The translations under genes were made by a program, and so were the position numbers. Source: Eulemur rufifrons (Eukaryota; Chordata; Mammalia; Primates; Lemuridae). From it: 64,000 nt of DNA. Below the pieces are notes generated by a model, which did not search any database, had not been told where the DNA came from, and saw nothing but the letters and a program-made list of their open reading frames with translations. Positions within the stretch are counted from its first letter, which is position 1. Each line of letters opens with the position of its first letter. Location: contig NC_090984.1 in NCBI RefSeq assembly GCF_041146395.1, positions 88,485,114 through 88,549,113 of the forward strand. Direction: 5' to 3'. This document shows, piece after piece, positions 38,801-50,479 of this stretch.

Positions 38801-41800
38801 TTATCTGGTTCAGTTTTTGAAAATTAGTTCTCAGTCATTAACATAGTAAACTTAAATGATTGCTTTGGCTGAAATAGGAACAGCATCTGTGGGAAATCTA
38901 CAAAGATGATGAAATCATCCTGCCATCCAGCAGAGATAGAAAAGCAATAAGATCTCCCAAGATAATCTAGCATTTTAAGCCAGGACAAAAATGGCACATT
39001 CCGGAATGTCTGGCACTTTCTAGACTCTACTGCATCTACCTACTGCTTACATCCCATCTTAAAGGGCAAGCCGGAACATCCTCCCTCCATATTTGTCCCT
39101 GTTGAGGACAAAATTTTGAAGTTTGTAAGTAACTTGAGAAAACAAAACTCAGAAAAGAGCTTCTCTGCAGATCAAATGATTACTTCACGGAGGAAAATTT
39201 TAAACACCTGATAGGGTAACATGTTAGAAAAGTGGGGGTCCCATGCATTCCCTAACGTGGCTTAATCTAAATGTAACCAAAGGAAGCTCAAGGGCCCCCA
39301 CTGTGGCCAGAAAACATCATTTATTTTTAAAAGTTAGAATGAAATTGACATAGAACAATTGTCAATGTTCTAGCGTAGCAGAGTCCCTTTCTCTGTTGTG
39401 AAGGATGCAGTTTATCCCTGATCAGCTTTCCAGGAGAGGATAAAATCTCCTTTTTGTGCACATAGCCTCGGACAATTGATTCTTTTTGGATGGGAAACCA
39501 ATCTTAGCTTTATATTTTCAGTAGGAAACTTTCTGCAATATAAAATGCAGGCACAGAGGAAAAGAGTATATACTATAGTTCCATTTTCCCCACCTCCCCC
39601 CTTTTTTTAACAAAATATTACATGCCAATTTACAAGTGAAGCTTTGAAAGCCCTAATTTTCCTCTTTGAAGCCTCACTTGCCAAGGGTGGCATTGGCAAG
39701 GATAGATTCTATTTCACATACATGCCCAGCCAGGTTTTCTCTCAATCCTAGTAACATCTGGTGTCCCTCTAGGGTCTATCTGAGATCCATAATTACTTCT
39801 TTACCATGTTAATGATCGTAAATATCTCTTCCCCACTACCCTGCTTCTTTCAGACTTTTCTTTCTCTACTGTTGACATCTCATTGTAAGAAAAACAATTC
39901 CTAATTCCATGGTTGGGATCTCTGTCTCACAGAATAATCATCACCAACAGAAAGAATAGCTCATAAGTAATGGTCTGAACTAAGTGATTCTAATACCAAA
40001 TGTGAGATAATTATTCTTCTTAGAAACCATCAATCCACTGTTCTATCTTTACTACTCCATGTAGATACAAGACAGCTCTCTCTAGGGACATATTTGGCTT
40101 TCAATATTGTGGGGGAAAATGTTTGAAAATGCCAATAATTGGAAAAAGACCACCCACTTTTATTTTGCCTTACTTCTGTGTTTTATCTTTCTTTTGGCAG
40201 GAAAGCCAGATTTTCAAACCAATATCTCACTTAGGCCTGGGAAAATATTTAGCCATAATGGACCTGCCAACTCCTGAGTCTTGGGGTATTTTTGTTCCTT
40301 TACCTAAATGGGCACTTTCAAGCTGGAGCAGGAAAGATACTCCTTATATATGAAAGGTCAACTGCTAGGTAAGAGCCAGGGCCCCACACCAGGGCCAGGG
40401 CCAAGTGACCTGCATGGAGGTGTCCTCCCTTTTTACCTTCTCTACAACCTGTCATGACAATGCAGGGCATTTTAATCTTGGTCCACCTCTGGGGCCCTGC
40501 CTCCCTCAATGCACCATGCACTTACTCCGCTCCCTGGACCTCTGCCAGACACCAGTTCCCTTGCAACTCCATCCTGCAGGTAGGGCAGAGAGGAATGTGC
40601 AGCACTTCCCACCCTCCATCCCTTCCCAATCCCCAGGAATCTCTCCTGTCTGTCTCACCCATTACTCTAGAGAACCTTGCCTTTCCTCCCTCTCTCTAGA
40701 AACACAGCATCTCGTTAGCGAGCTTGAACATCTGTGAAAGAGGAGAAAAGCTTCTGGTGCTTGCATTTCCCCCCACTACAAAGATTCTCGAGGTCGACTT
40801 CCAGTCGGGCCAGCTGATCCTGGCAAATCAGGGAGAAGGCACAATTCGGGGAGAAAACAGATAAATACTGCAATAAATTAAGCTTCCACAATTTCTGCCA
40901 ATGGCCACAGGACCTCTTTCTGCTTTCCTAGAGCACTTTAGGTATAACTAAATAACATAAAATTTGCCAAAAATAAAAAGGGTTAGAAAGCAACCCAAAA
41001 TGCTGGGATCAAACCCGATCTGTGTCCTCTGGGGAACCTACAATCTAACAGAAAACACAGCAGGATGGCTGGGACCTTTCTCATCAATGGCCTTGTTCAT
41101 TAAATATTACCGCAGGGGCTGATCTGGAAGTAGGGCTACACGTGACTAAGGTAATTAAACTGAGGAAAATACAAACTGAACTGAAGCAAAGAGATTTGAT
41201 TTCCTGCATGAGTCATCTAAGGAACGCGATGATTTGCTGATGTGAAAGATGAAATTAAACAACTCAGAAAATTAAGTGACACATCGAAATTCAATACCAC
41301 CGATTTTCTCTCGGCAGCCTGCTGTTTAGTCTCTTGAGACTTCTCATGTCCTAGAAATGGATATGTTGTACATGTGCTGCAATGGCGCTAAATACTGTAT
41401 TTGAGTTGTATAATCAAACCACAAACAGCTGAAGCTCTCAGAGAGTAGAGTGCGTCACGGTTGCCCCAGGGTTAGCTAGAGGATGCTTCATACATGGGTT
41501 AGACTCAGTGAGCCCACTTTCCTGCCTCAATAAGCTGGGAATGGTGAAGAGAATTAAATTCCTTTTAAAAATAACAATAATGTTAAACTGTACACCATCT
41601 CTGGGCTGTATGTGAGAGCACAAGGGACTAATCCGGCCCTCCTGCCTCTGTTCTCTACCAGCAAAGCCTAGAATCTTCTCTGAAGAGGAGTGTTGATGAA
41701 GAAGCCTCCCGCCTCCCAACTCCAGCACACAGGAATGATGTTGCACCGTTATCTACTAATCACACTACCAGTTTTTTACTGACCCCGGAAATATTTTTTT

Positions 41801-42190
41801 AATGTCCAAATCCATGCATCAGTGGTCCTTTTGTAGTCTCTTTGAAAACCACAGAAAAATTATCCATGTAAGTGAGGGCTCTAATTACTTGAGCTCCAGT
41901 TAATTGGGGTTTTTCCAGGCCTCTCTGTTCTCTCCATATGGTAGTACTGTGGAGAAGATAAAAGGAGAAGCCTCCCCCAAATTATAGCCAGAAGGGAGTA
42001 CCAGGAGGAGAGCGTGCATAGATTTTAGTAAAGAAGAATTATTCATACGTTGATTCTGAAATCAGTCAGTCACCAGCTGTTCGCATATCTGCCACTTAGT
42101 ATTCTAGAGAGCTTCTGTTCTATATAAAGATTTAAATTGGGATCATCATTATTTCTATTTTGTGTTCTCGCGGTTATTGGGGTGGGTGGA
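35879..42190. other. Long, mostly unique region
   Basis: About 6.3 kb with no Alu, LTR or L1 that I recognise. A weak MIR-like trace at 36569-36640 ('tttattgagcattttctatg') and a short (ATTC)n patch at 37921-37944 are the only repeats. No gene is supported. The longest frames (38416-38700, 94 codons; 40405-40737, 110 codons) have no recognisable domain. The segment 40380-40700 is more C-rich than its surroundings. Confidence 0.45.
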
Positions 42191-42224
42191 GTGTGCATGT
42201 GTGTGTGTGTGTGTGTGTGTGTGT
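42191..42224 (+). repeat. (GT)n microsatellite
   Basis: A pure TG run at 42198-42224, with strict purine-pyrimidine alternation from 42191 (34 bp). Confidence 0.95.
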
Positions 42225-42260
42225 CTAATCTGAGTGTCCTGAACAGTCCTGAGGTCAGCA

Positions 42261-42346
42261 CAGGCGTAGCACGTGGGTGGCTGCAGCTGGCAGACAGAAC
42301 AGAGTGGCCGACTGTCCGTCTCGGGCCTGGGCGGCCGGAACACGTG
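42261..42346. promoter_or_regulatory. CpG-rich patch with two CACGTG E-boxes (candidate)
   Basis: Eight CpGs fall within about 86 bp, in a locus where CpG is otherwise rare outside young repeats. CACGTG occurs at 42270-42275 and 42341-42346, a core bound by USF and MYC/MAX-type bHLH-zip proteins. The patch directly follows the (GT)n tract. I see no repeat family that would explain the CpGs. There is no TATA box or splice evidence, so it is only a candidate element. Confidence 0.35.
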
Positions 42347-44039
42347 GCACTCTGCTGGGTGTTTGGAAGAAGCAAAGCTCACCTTACACAGAGGTAAAGT
42401 GGAGGTGATAGCTGATGTCCTGTGTCTCCTCGGGCAGCACCATTTCCCTCATCTGGTGGCCCTCCCCCTCCTGGCTTCTCCGTGCTGCTTCCTTCCTCGG
42501 GGCTGTCCCTCTGAAACCTTGCTCCCCAGGCCTCTCCACCACTCCCACGCCCCAGCCTTTCAAAATGCAGTTTGTCCTGCCCCGTTCTTGCAGGAGCCTG
42601 CTCTCCGCTAGTGATCCTATGCAATGTGATTTGCTAAAGCTAGTTCACACTAAGGCTTTAGAGATTTTTAACAACTTATATGTAACTCCTCCCATGCAAC
42701 AAATTCAAATTTAAACTCAAACAGTATTTTAACCTCCCTTTAAGTCCCTCCATCTGATAGTGGACTCTGATGGTGGACTCTCAGAAATCTCAACAGGAAG
42801 AAGTTTGAAGGGAAACGAGAACTTTCCTGACATCTCTCAGTTGTCACCACGAAAGTGTCCACCTACTTCCATGAGCAAGGCAGGGCCTGTGCAGCTTTCC
42901 CCAATATTCAGGGGTCACTGCAGTAAATTGTTCTAGAATTTATGGTCCATTCAGCTAGTTGCTTTCTAGGATCCCCCTACTAAAGTTGCAGAACCAGGAG
43001 TAGCAAAGATGTCAGCTAACAGAATAATGTGTGAGAGAGTTGCTGGCCAGAGCACCACAACTAAACACTCACATTGCACTTTTTCTCACTGACTTGCAGC
43101 CTGGTTTTCATCACGGTCATTGCAGCTGTGTTAACAGCACCGAAGTGGGTCACCAGAAATGAGATCCACGCCTCAGCCGATCTGGGCAGAGCTAGGGTGA
43201 CAGGGAATCTGTTTATTTTAATTTATTTAAAAATGCCTCAAGCCCTGTTTACTGTCTCTAGTTATGTTGCTTAGAAACCTGGTAATTCTGACTCAAATCC
43301 AAGTTACAAATGGAACATTTGGAAAACTATGGAAAAATGTTCTTGGAACTCTGTCATCATTTGGGAAACTTTTTCTCCATGTAAACTCTGTATATCTCTC
43401 ACACATATGTACAACTGCATAAATATAATTTAAAACTTTTTTTTTTTTGGTTCTTTGTGTATCATAAAAGAGGAAATATTTTTTTCTTTTCTCCAAGTTC
43501 CTGCTTCAGAAACTAAAAGAGATACTTCCACTAAATTGGTGGAATTAGAAAGAAACCTTTTGCCCCTCTTTCCTCCCTTCATTCGTTCTCCCTCAGGAGG
43601 AAGAGAGATCAAAGCCAGCGAGCAGACCGCCCTCTATTGGGCAGGGGTGGATGTGTCCGCGGCCACTGTGCACGTGTGGTCTCTCTCTTTCTCTCTGGCC
43701 TCCTCCCTCTAAAGAGACGTTCCACCTGCAGCTGCCTGTGCCCACTCTCCTCCTGTTAGCTGCTGAGGAGAGGCCTGCCCTTGAGGGTCAAGGCCAATGC
43801 TTGTCCAGCTGCTTTGCCAAGTCTGGGTTGGTAAATGCAATTCAGGGCACAAGGACTAAGAAAGATCGTTTGGACCCTAGGCCAAGCTATATTCTCCTGT
43901 CCAGTTTTAACAGTAATTAAATGTTATTTTGGTTTCATATTCTTACGTCTATTTGTCAATCTGCCAAGAACTTGGGAGAAGAAGAGTGTGATTCATTCAA
44001 GACCCAACAGGTGGATATAATGAAATCGTGGAATAATAG
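42347..44039. other. Unique, comparatively C-rich sequence
   Basis: No repeat or gene is recognised. Several short overlapping frames (42273-42714, 43455-43920) run through pyrimidine-rich DNA with no domain. A near match to the reverse CTCF core (cgccctctattgg) lies at 43628-43640, with two mismatches. Confidence 0.4.
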
Positions 44040-44215
44040 CATCTTTATACCTGGACGGCACCTTAGCTGAACAATTCCCTCATGTTCTGTGAGCAAACTA
44101 AGACCCGAAGGCTTTAAGCTACCTGCCCAAGTTATGCAGATAGTGACCAAGATGGGACTGACACCGTTCTGGATTTGGGATCCAGTGCTCTTTCCATTAC
44201 TGTTGTGTTACTCAG
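44040..44215 (+). mobile_element. MIR-like SINE fragment
   Basis: Order: 'ctggacggcaccttagctga', 'gagcaaactaagacccgaag', 'agctacctgcccaagttatg' and 'gggatccagtgctctttcca'. This matches the 3' half of a MIR-class element. The exact subfamily is uncertain. Confidence 0.55.
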
Positions 44216-44254
44216 GGCCAGCCTTGGTCATAAGCACTTGAAATCTTTATATCT

Positions 44255-45685
44255 GTCTCCTGCCATTGCCTTAGGGGACTTCAACATCCATAGATGCCCC
44301 TTTGGCAACCATGTCTCTCAGTTCTGACTGCTCATCTCCCGTGAACCTCTGCCACCACTTCACTCGAGCCAATCTCTACGCGTCCTGCAGAGTCATGCAC
44401 AGAATATTGTCACTAGCTCAAACTTCTTTACTGCCAAAGTCACTAATTTAGAAACTTTTTTCTTCCTATCCTCCTGCCCATCCTTCCTGCTTGCAAGCTA
44501 AATCACCACCACTGCCACTATTTTCCGGCCACATTGAGACCTCTACCAATTGACTATTTGCTTCTCATCTTTTACCGCATTCTGTTTTCACTTTCTCAAT
44601 GTCAAGCTCAGATTCCAGAGCCCTTCATTTCAATCACTCTTCCTAGTTACTGCCCGTATCCTACTGACTCTCTGTCCTTTTGTTAGACCCTAACAATTCT
44701 ATTTGACTTCCCCATTTCTGAACACGAGCAGCTAAATATTGCTGAAGAAAATCAGAAAAGCCAGGAAAATCAGCGTGTCTGTAAATCCAATGTCTCCAAC
44801 TTGCGTGACAGCAGCACTGCCTAACAATCCTCTTACATTTCTCTGGCATCTCAGTCCCAGATCCTCTGCAAGGACAATTGCAAAACTGCTCCATGTTCCC
44901 CAAACCTCTAAATCACTTTCTCTCTCATCACTCGACAGCAGATGCCTCCTTGTTTAAATAAAATGTAAATCACCAGATGAGACTCCTCAACTGTGCGTGT
45001 TCAACCTCATTCTCTTCTCCTCTCACCTCACCCCAGTGGAGGAGGCCTCCTACCCAAAGTCAACCCCTTCCACCCACATCCAGAAGCCCAGCTCTCTCAC
45101 CTCCTAAAAACCCTGTGCAGGTGTTTCTCTCCTGGTGTGCCACAGCACACGTGGGATTCTTGAACTCTTCACACACCTGTCAGATAAACTTATCTCTGCT
45201 ATGACCAAGGGCACTTACTGTCATGATGGAATCTTTCAGACAGAATGTCAAGGGATACTCATCCAGCAATGTGGTATATTGTAATATTCAAAAGTGTGTT
45301 GTCCCACTCACACAAAGCCTCTCCCTCTGCAATAGATTTTTTTCAATAAGAATTTAAATATGCTAAAGTTCCTACCATCTTCAAAACAAACGTACAAACA
45401 AGCAAACAAAATGCTCCCTCCATCACACATGGCTTTACGACCCCAGCTTCTCAAAAGGATGCCCTCATTTCTTCATCTCCCTTTGCTCCCCACTGTGCCC
45501 CTGAAACCTCCCTTAGTGAGCTCACCAGCTAATGCTCCCTCTCCCTTCTCATCTTACGTGGTCTCTCAGCAGCATCCATCCCAGCAGACAACCCCTGCCA
45601 TCCTGAAACACGACGCTATACTGTCCTCATTTTCTTCTGAATTCCCAAGCCATCTCTCGGTCTGCTTTACCGCTTGGTTCTAGTG
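44255..45685 (+). mobile_element. L2 LINE, endonuclease to RT region (degenerate)
   Basis: Begins at the L2 endonuclease-like block 'ttaggggacttcaacatcca' and runs to the reverse-transcriptase block with 'gtctctcagcagcatccatc' and 'catctctcggtctgctttac'. C-rich composition and collinear order support L2. All coding frames are broken. It appears to be one element with the segments at 46345 and 47155. Confidence 0.65.
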
Positions 45686-46344
45686 GGCATTGTGATTACC
45701 CCCTCAAAATCTAAGCTACTTTATTCTGATAATTAAATCAGTATTGTCCAGATATCTGGGCCTCGAGTTTCACTGCCACAACCAATGAGCGATGGGGAGC
45801 TTGATTCCACCCTCAATATTTGTGTGGGTTGTACGTGCTTCACAGAATCCCAGTCCGAGGCTTACCAAGTTCTGGTTCAGAGACGGGCACATGACCCCAT
45901 TTTAGCCATTGAAAGGAAAGGCTTTACTAGAGACTTCCAAGAGAAAAGCCTCCTCCTTCTTCTGAGAAAATAACAAGGTACATTCTCCTTTCTCAGTGTG
46001 GAAAAGGAAATCAGACAGCCATTCTGCAACTAAATAAACGAATCAGTTTTCGAAGGAATTTAACACCACACAAGAAAGGGCCCAGAAATGGAAAGAAATT
46101 GGGAACTTTATGGTATAGTTTAACCGCTGAATCTAATCAACCCTAAAGCCCATGTTGCCACCGGGCTTTTCCATTACATAACCTTTTATTGTCCAAGACA
46201 GTCTAGGTTGGGCTAATGATTCACAACCAAATTCATTGTTTCTGATTCACTGGCCTTTAATCTTTAGATTTCCTCTAGGGCCAGACCCGGTCATTTTTCT
46301 CTCCTCAATTTTCATCCATGACTCCAGGAACCATGTATGTCTTG
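45686..46344. other. Unassigned, possibly old-repeat sequence interrupting L2
   Basis: Does not read as L2. Motifs such as 'gggcacatgaccccatttta' and 'aaccctaaagcccatgttgc' recall an old mammalian repeat that I cannot name. Confidence 0.4.
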
Positions 46345-46870
46345 ACAGTCAAAATAAAAGATCTCTCTCTCCTCTAAAGGCTAGATAGATAGTCAACTGC
46401 TGACTCAGCGTTTCCCCCTGGACAGCTCACAGGTAACTCAGACTCATCATGTCCAAAACTTAAGTTATCTACACCTCCCACCAATGCCCTCAGGGTACTC
46501 ACACATAACCTGTTTCTCCTACAGAGTTTCTTGGCTTAATAAATGCACCAATCCTGAAACTTAAGAGTCATCTTTCTCTCTTCCTCTACCTCACCCCCCA
46601 TATTCAATCAATTATCAAATCCTGCCAAGTCCACCTCCTGAGTAACTCTAATCCATCTATTTCTCTCCATCTTTACTGTCTCTACCTTAGTGCAAGCCTC
46701 CAATGTGCAATACCCCTGCTATCTGATATCCCTGCCTCTGTACTTCCCCTCTCTAATGCATTATCCACTCTGCAGCCTGGAGGAGCTTTGTAAAATGGAA
46801 ATCTGATCATGATGTCTCTGTAGTTGACCTTTTAGAAAGTCCAACATTATTATACTTAATATCATCTCAC
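46345..46870 (+). mobile_element. L2 LINE, C-terminal ORF region
   Basis: Strong L2 order: 'cagactcatcatgtccaaaa', 'ctgaaacttaagagtcatct', 'ccatattcaatcaattatca', 'caaatcctgccaagtccacc', 'gcattatccactctgcagcc' and 'gaaatctgatcatgatgtct'. Confidence 0.82.
46398..46410 (+). promoter_or_regulatory. Near-perfect MARE/NF-E2 motif (candidate)
   Basis: tgctgactcagcg matches the palindromic Maf recognition element TGCTGACTCAGCA at 12 of 13 positions and contains a TGACTCA AP-1 core. It lies inside L2 sequence. Occupancy is unknown. Confidence 0.35.
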
Positions 46871-46899
46871 ATTAATTCTTCCCAAAAATAATAATGACA

Positions 46900-47150
46900 A
46901 TAACACCTATAATTGCTTTTTGTTTTATTTGGTTCATTTATTAAACTCCTATGATGCTATGTTCCTTGTAATATTTCATTTAATCTTCCCAACAACACCA
47001 TGAAGAAGATACTATATTGCCATCCTTTTACAAGAGAGGAAACTGAGGTTTAGAGAAGAGATTAAGTAGTGTTCCCAAGGTCCCCCAGCTGGATTTGGTA
47101 GAGCTGGAATTTGAGCCCAGGTTTGCTGGATTCTAGAGATTGAGTCCTTA
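46900..47150 (+). mobile_element. MIR SINE inserted in L2
   Basis: Near complete MIR: 'tcatttattaaactcctatg', 'tttcatttaatcttcccaac', 'acaccatgaagaagatacta', 'acaagagaggaaactgaggt', 'agtgttcccaaggtccccca' and 'gaatttgagcccaggtttgc'. L2 sequence is on both sides. Confidence 0.85.
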
Positions 47151-47154
47151 GCTG

Positions 47155-47395
47155 ATATTTACTATGATCTGCAAGCCCCTGTATGATTTGGTGCCTCCTT
47201 GCCTTTTCATCTTCATCTCAGGAACTCTTTCTCAGGTTAATAATTCAGCCACACTAGTCTTCTTCCTGTTCCTCAAATATTAATATGTGGCCCTTCCTTA
47301 CCAGTTCCTTCTGTCTGGAACATTCTTCCTCTCCCTGCTTCTCTGAACAGGTCGGGCATCAGCACTTGCTAATGCAGTGCTTCATAAATAGCATC
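47155..47395 (+). mobile_element. L2 LINE, continuation after MIR
   Basis: L2 3' ORF end: 'tgatctgcaagcccctgtat', 'cagccacactagtcttcttc', 'ctgttcctcaaatatta' and 'tctggaacattcttcctctc'. Confidence 0.8.
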
Positions 47396-47396
47396 A

Positions 47397-47739
47397 AAGG
47401 CCCAGGCTCATCAGACGCACTGGTTCAGACACACTGGTTCATGTCTATAATCCCAGCACGTTGGGAGGCCGAGGCAGGAGGATCACTTAAGGCCAGGACT
47501 TCGAGAGCAGCTGGGCAAAATAGCGAAACCCCATCTCTCTACAAAATAAAAACATTAGGTGGATGTGCTGGCACATGCCTGTAGTCCCAGATACGTGGAA
47601 GGCTGAGGCAAGAAGATCCCTGGAGCTCAGGAGTTCAAGGCTTCAGTGAGCGATGATTGTGCCACTGCACTCCAGCCTGGGCGACAGAGTGAGACCCCGT
47701 CTCAAAAATAAATAAATAAATAAAATAAGGCCCAGGTTC
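47397..47739 (+). mobile_element. Older-type Alu with TSD and a duplicated head
   Basis: The body is 47410-47726. Duplications aaggcccaggctc (47397-47409) and aaggcccaggttc (47727-47739) differ at one base. The linker is simple and the 3' end reads 'tgcactccagcctgggcgac', as in AluJ-like copies of all primates rather than the strepsirrhine form. Its head carries a 14-bp tandem duplication: agacgcactggttc (47413-47426) and agacacactggttc (47427-47440). The tail is (AAAT)n. Confidence 0.93.
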
Positions 47740-48185
47740 TTGACATTCTCTGCTGTGCCATCCACAGCCTCTGTTTCATCCTAAACTAGATTCTTCTCGT
47801 GGACATAAGGTGGCGGCCACAGGATGTGGCAACATGCTTCCTCTGTCACATCTGGTTGAAGAGAAAGTAGGTGTCTTCTGCCCAGCCATGAAATAACATT
47901 CCTTCCCCTCAATTTGACTGGGCAAATTTAGGTCATAGGGTCTCTACTGCTGAACTTATAACTGTCATCAGAGGCATCCCATATGTGACAAGGGGATGGG
48001 ATTACTAAAGTGGCTTTGACCAATCTGCATGGATCCTGGGAGCAGAGGCCAATTCCCCAAACTGCTGTGACAAAATGGCCAAGGGGGTGGATAAACGTTG
48101 GTGCACTCGCCATAATATTCGTAATATCAGCCCCTTGCCAAGCCAAGTCCCATTAACCCTACAAGTCTCAGTCTGAAATTACCAA
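47740..48185. other. Unassigned sequence
   Basis: No gene is recognised. It may contain an old repeat ('gggatgggattactaaagtg', 'tttgaccaatctgcatggat'), but I cannot name the family. Confidence 0.4.
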
Positions 48186-48189
48186 TTAA

Positions 48190-48545
48190 TTCATCCAAGA
48201 CATATTTCTTGGATGCCAGGTGCTAAGCGAGGCAATAGGTTTGCAATGGGGAACCAAACAGACAGGATCCCCATTCTCGTGGCATTCACAATTTAGTGGG
48301 AGGGACAGAGATAACCCAGACAGACATTTAATCACAATATATGGTAGATTCCTTATGGGAGAGCAGGTTACTATGAGAGACAATAACAGCCATTGAAATT
48401 AAGATTTGGTGTTAGAAATGACCATATTGAAGAAATGCAGCTCAGCTCAGACCTGGAAGGTGAACAAAAAGAACATAGCCAGGCAGTGGGAGGAAGAACC
48501 AGCAGGCAAAAGAGAGTAGAAGAAACAGCAAGTGCAAGGCTGTGA
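48190..48545 (+). repeat. Ancient interspersed-repeat-like segment (family uncertain)
   Basis: Order: 'gccaggtgctaagcgaggca', 'acagacaggatccccattct', 'agtgggagggacagagataa', 'cagctcagctcagacctgga', 'agccaggcagtgggaggaag' and 'cagcaagtgcaaggctgtga'. It is the clearest copy in this window of the pattern also seen at 12185 and 52775, which suggests one old family. Confidence 0.5.
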
Positions 48546-49935
48546 CACAGCCCCAGGCTACTGACAAACCATCTAGTCCATTTTCACTTCACCAATCTTT
48601 GCCTCTTTATTTTTCCCTTCCAAATGATGTAAACATCCATGGAGATTTACAATGCAAATTTTTAAAACTTATACATTACATGTATAAAGGCATCATTAAT
48701 AGAAGGGAAGAGGAGGAAGTAAGGAGGAAAGGTCAAGGGACAGTCAAGGTAGCGAATGTTCTATCTTATATAGGAAAGACTTGAAATACTGACTAAACTG
48801 ATGGGACTAAAAATAAAGGTATAAATACATTATTTGGAACCAAAAAAAAGATAAACTTGAGGGTCAAGATAGAAAAGTAGCACAAGCTTTGGCCTTCTGT
48901 TCCTTCCAAGTCCCAATCAAGTAAAAATATAGAAGCACTAAGATGAAGATAGCAAGAGAGCAGGGAGCAAGAGACGGAGGGAAAGACCCTGACCCAGGAC
49001 TTTGAGACCACTTGATACTATGGTTAACAATATAAAAATTGCAGCTGTTACTAATGGAAATCTTACAGGCACTGATAATGGAAGTTTCTATGTTCTCTGT
49101 CAAGTAAAAGTTACTATGTGAACAATGTCCTTTTCAATTAATTACTTTTTTTCTTCCAAAGCAACAAATGCCTAGACCCAAAGCCAGATAGGAAAAACTT
49201 AACCATGCACACCCTCTGACTCTTCATTTGTTGTAACCTCACAATAGACAATTGCCCATCTCTAAAGTAGAAAAAGCAAGAGGTATTGCTTGTAAAGATT
49301 TCAGAAATGTTTAAATATTTTGGTACTTTCATTTGAAATTAGATGCTGTAATCTACAGTACCTAGCAAAGAAAACTGTTAAAAGGATAATATAATTTAAG
49401 TGGTAGTGGCAGAAATTCACTGAGCCAATGGAACCTGACCATTTAAAGCTTGGTGCTGTTTTGGAGGAAACTTGAGAAATTCTTCAAGCCTGGAATTGGG
49501 TTTGCTTCTTAGATACCCACAACAGAATTTATGAAGTACAAGATGAATCACACGTTTGGCAATAGCTATAAAATAAATCAAGTCCTTGGTAAGGAAATTT
49601 AGAAGTATCATCCATGGAGAATCTGAGAAAAACAAGGCCTTGCAGTAGGAAACCTCAGCTCTGTAAAGCTCTCTGCTATCCCTGGGATGGTCTGTTTCAA
49701 GTCCCTGCCATTGTCAACTCAAAGTGAGCACAGTGCAGTTGATTTTAGAATTGTCAGCAAACAGAGTCAAAAGAGTATTAGATTTAGACCCAAGGGGGGG
49801 ACATGGGCAAAATCTATTTGAAACAGTTAATATTACTAGACATTTCACACATCAAAATATCCAGACAGCAATCCAGCAAAACAGGCCTAAGTTTAGTGTA
49901 CATGGAAGTTACCCAGCTTGAATCCTAGGAAAAGC
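48546..49935. other. Unassigned sequence
   Basis: About 1.4 kb without a recognised gene or repeat. A purine-rich patch lies at 48700-48740. Confidence 0.45.
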
Positions 49936-49937
49936 TT

Positions 49938-50090
49938 ACATTTGAGCTCTGACAACCTTGGTTTTAATCCCAGCTCTGGAAATTTTTCGGTTTTTCATCA
50001 TAGAAATAAAAATAATGCCTATTTCCACAGGGTTGATTTGAGGATCATTTGAGATAACATGACCATTTCATAAAGTGTCCTTCTCCAGCC
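49938..50090 (-). mobile_element. MIR SINE fragment
   Basis: Reverse-strand MIR: 'ttggttttaatcccagctct', 'aaaaataatgcctatttcca' and 'cagggttgatttgaggatca'. Diverged. Confidence 0.65.
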
Positions 50091-50149
50091 CCACTTACCT
50101 CTCTCTAGATCATGTCCCTTTCACCACCATTAGGTTTTTATTCTATAAA

Positions 50150-50429
50150 GAATTTTTGACACACATGCAGGCGAAGGTCATGTAGAGAGGGAGGCAGAGA
50201 TTGAGGTGATGCATCTACAATCCCAGGAATGCCAAGGATTGGGGCAACCACCAGAAGCTAGGAGAGAAGGATGGAACAGATCTTCCCTTGGAGCCTCTAG
50301 AAAGAACCAACACTGCCAATACCTTGGTTTCAGACTCTGGCCTCCAAAACTGTGAGAGAATAAATTCCTGCTGTTTTAGGCCACTAAGTTTGTGGTCATT
50401 TGTTGAGGCAGTCCTAGGAAACTAATACA
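50150..50429 (+). mobile_element. ERVL-MaLR LTR (MLT1-type), 5' truncated
   Basis: Typical MLT1 order: 'ggcagagattgaggtgatgc', 'caggaatgccaaggattggg', 'gcaaccaccagaagctagga', 'ctctggcctccaaaactgtg', 'agagaataaattcctgctgt' and 'cctaggaaactaataca'. It ends in ca at 50429. The 5' edge is approximate. Confidence 0.87.
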
Positions 50430-50479
50430 GCCTTTCATCTGAAAGCTGAACATTCAAATTCCTTAACACTCTATAATCT

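Noticed and set aside
40405..40737. Overlapping 110- and 81-codon frames in a C-rich patch
   Set aside because: Two frames stay open together because of composition; neither shows a domain.
42070..42714. Set of overlapping frames on both strands around the GT tract
   Set aside because: They read through the microsatellite and CpG patch in several frames at once, which argues against coding.
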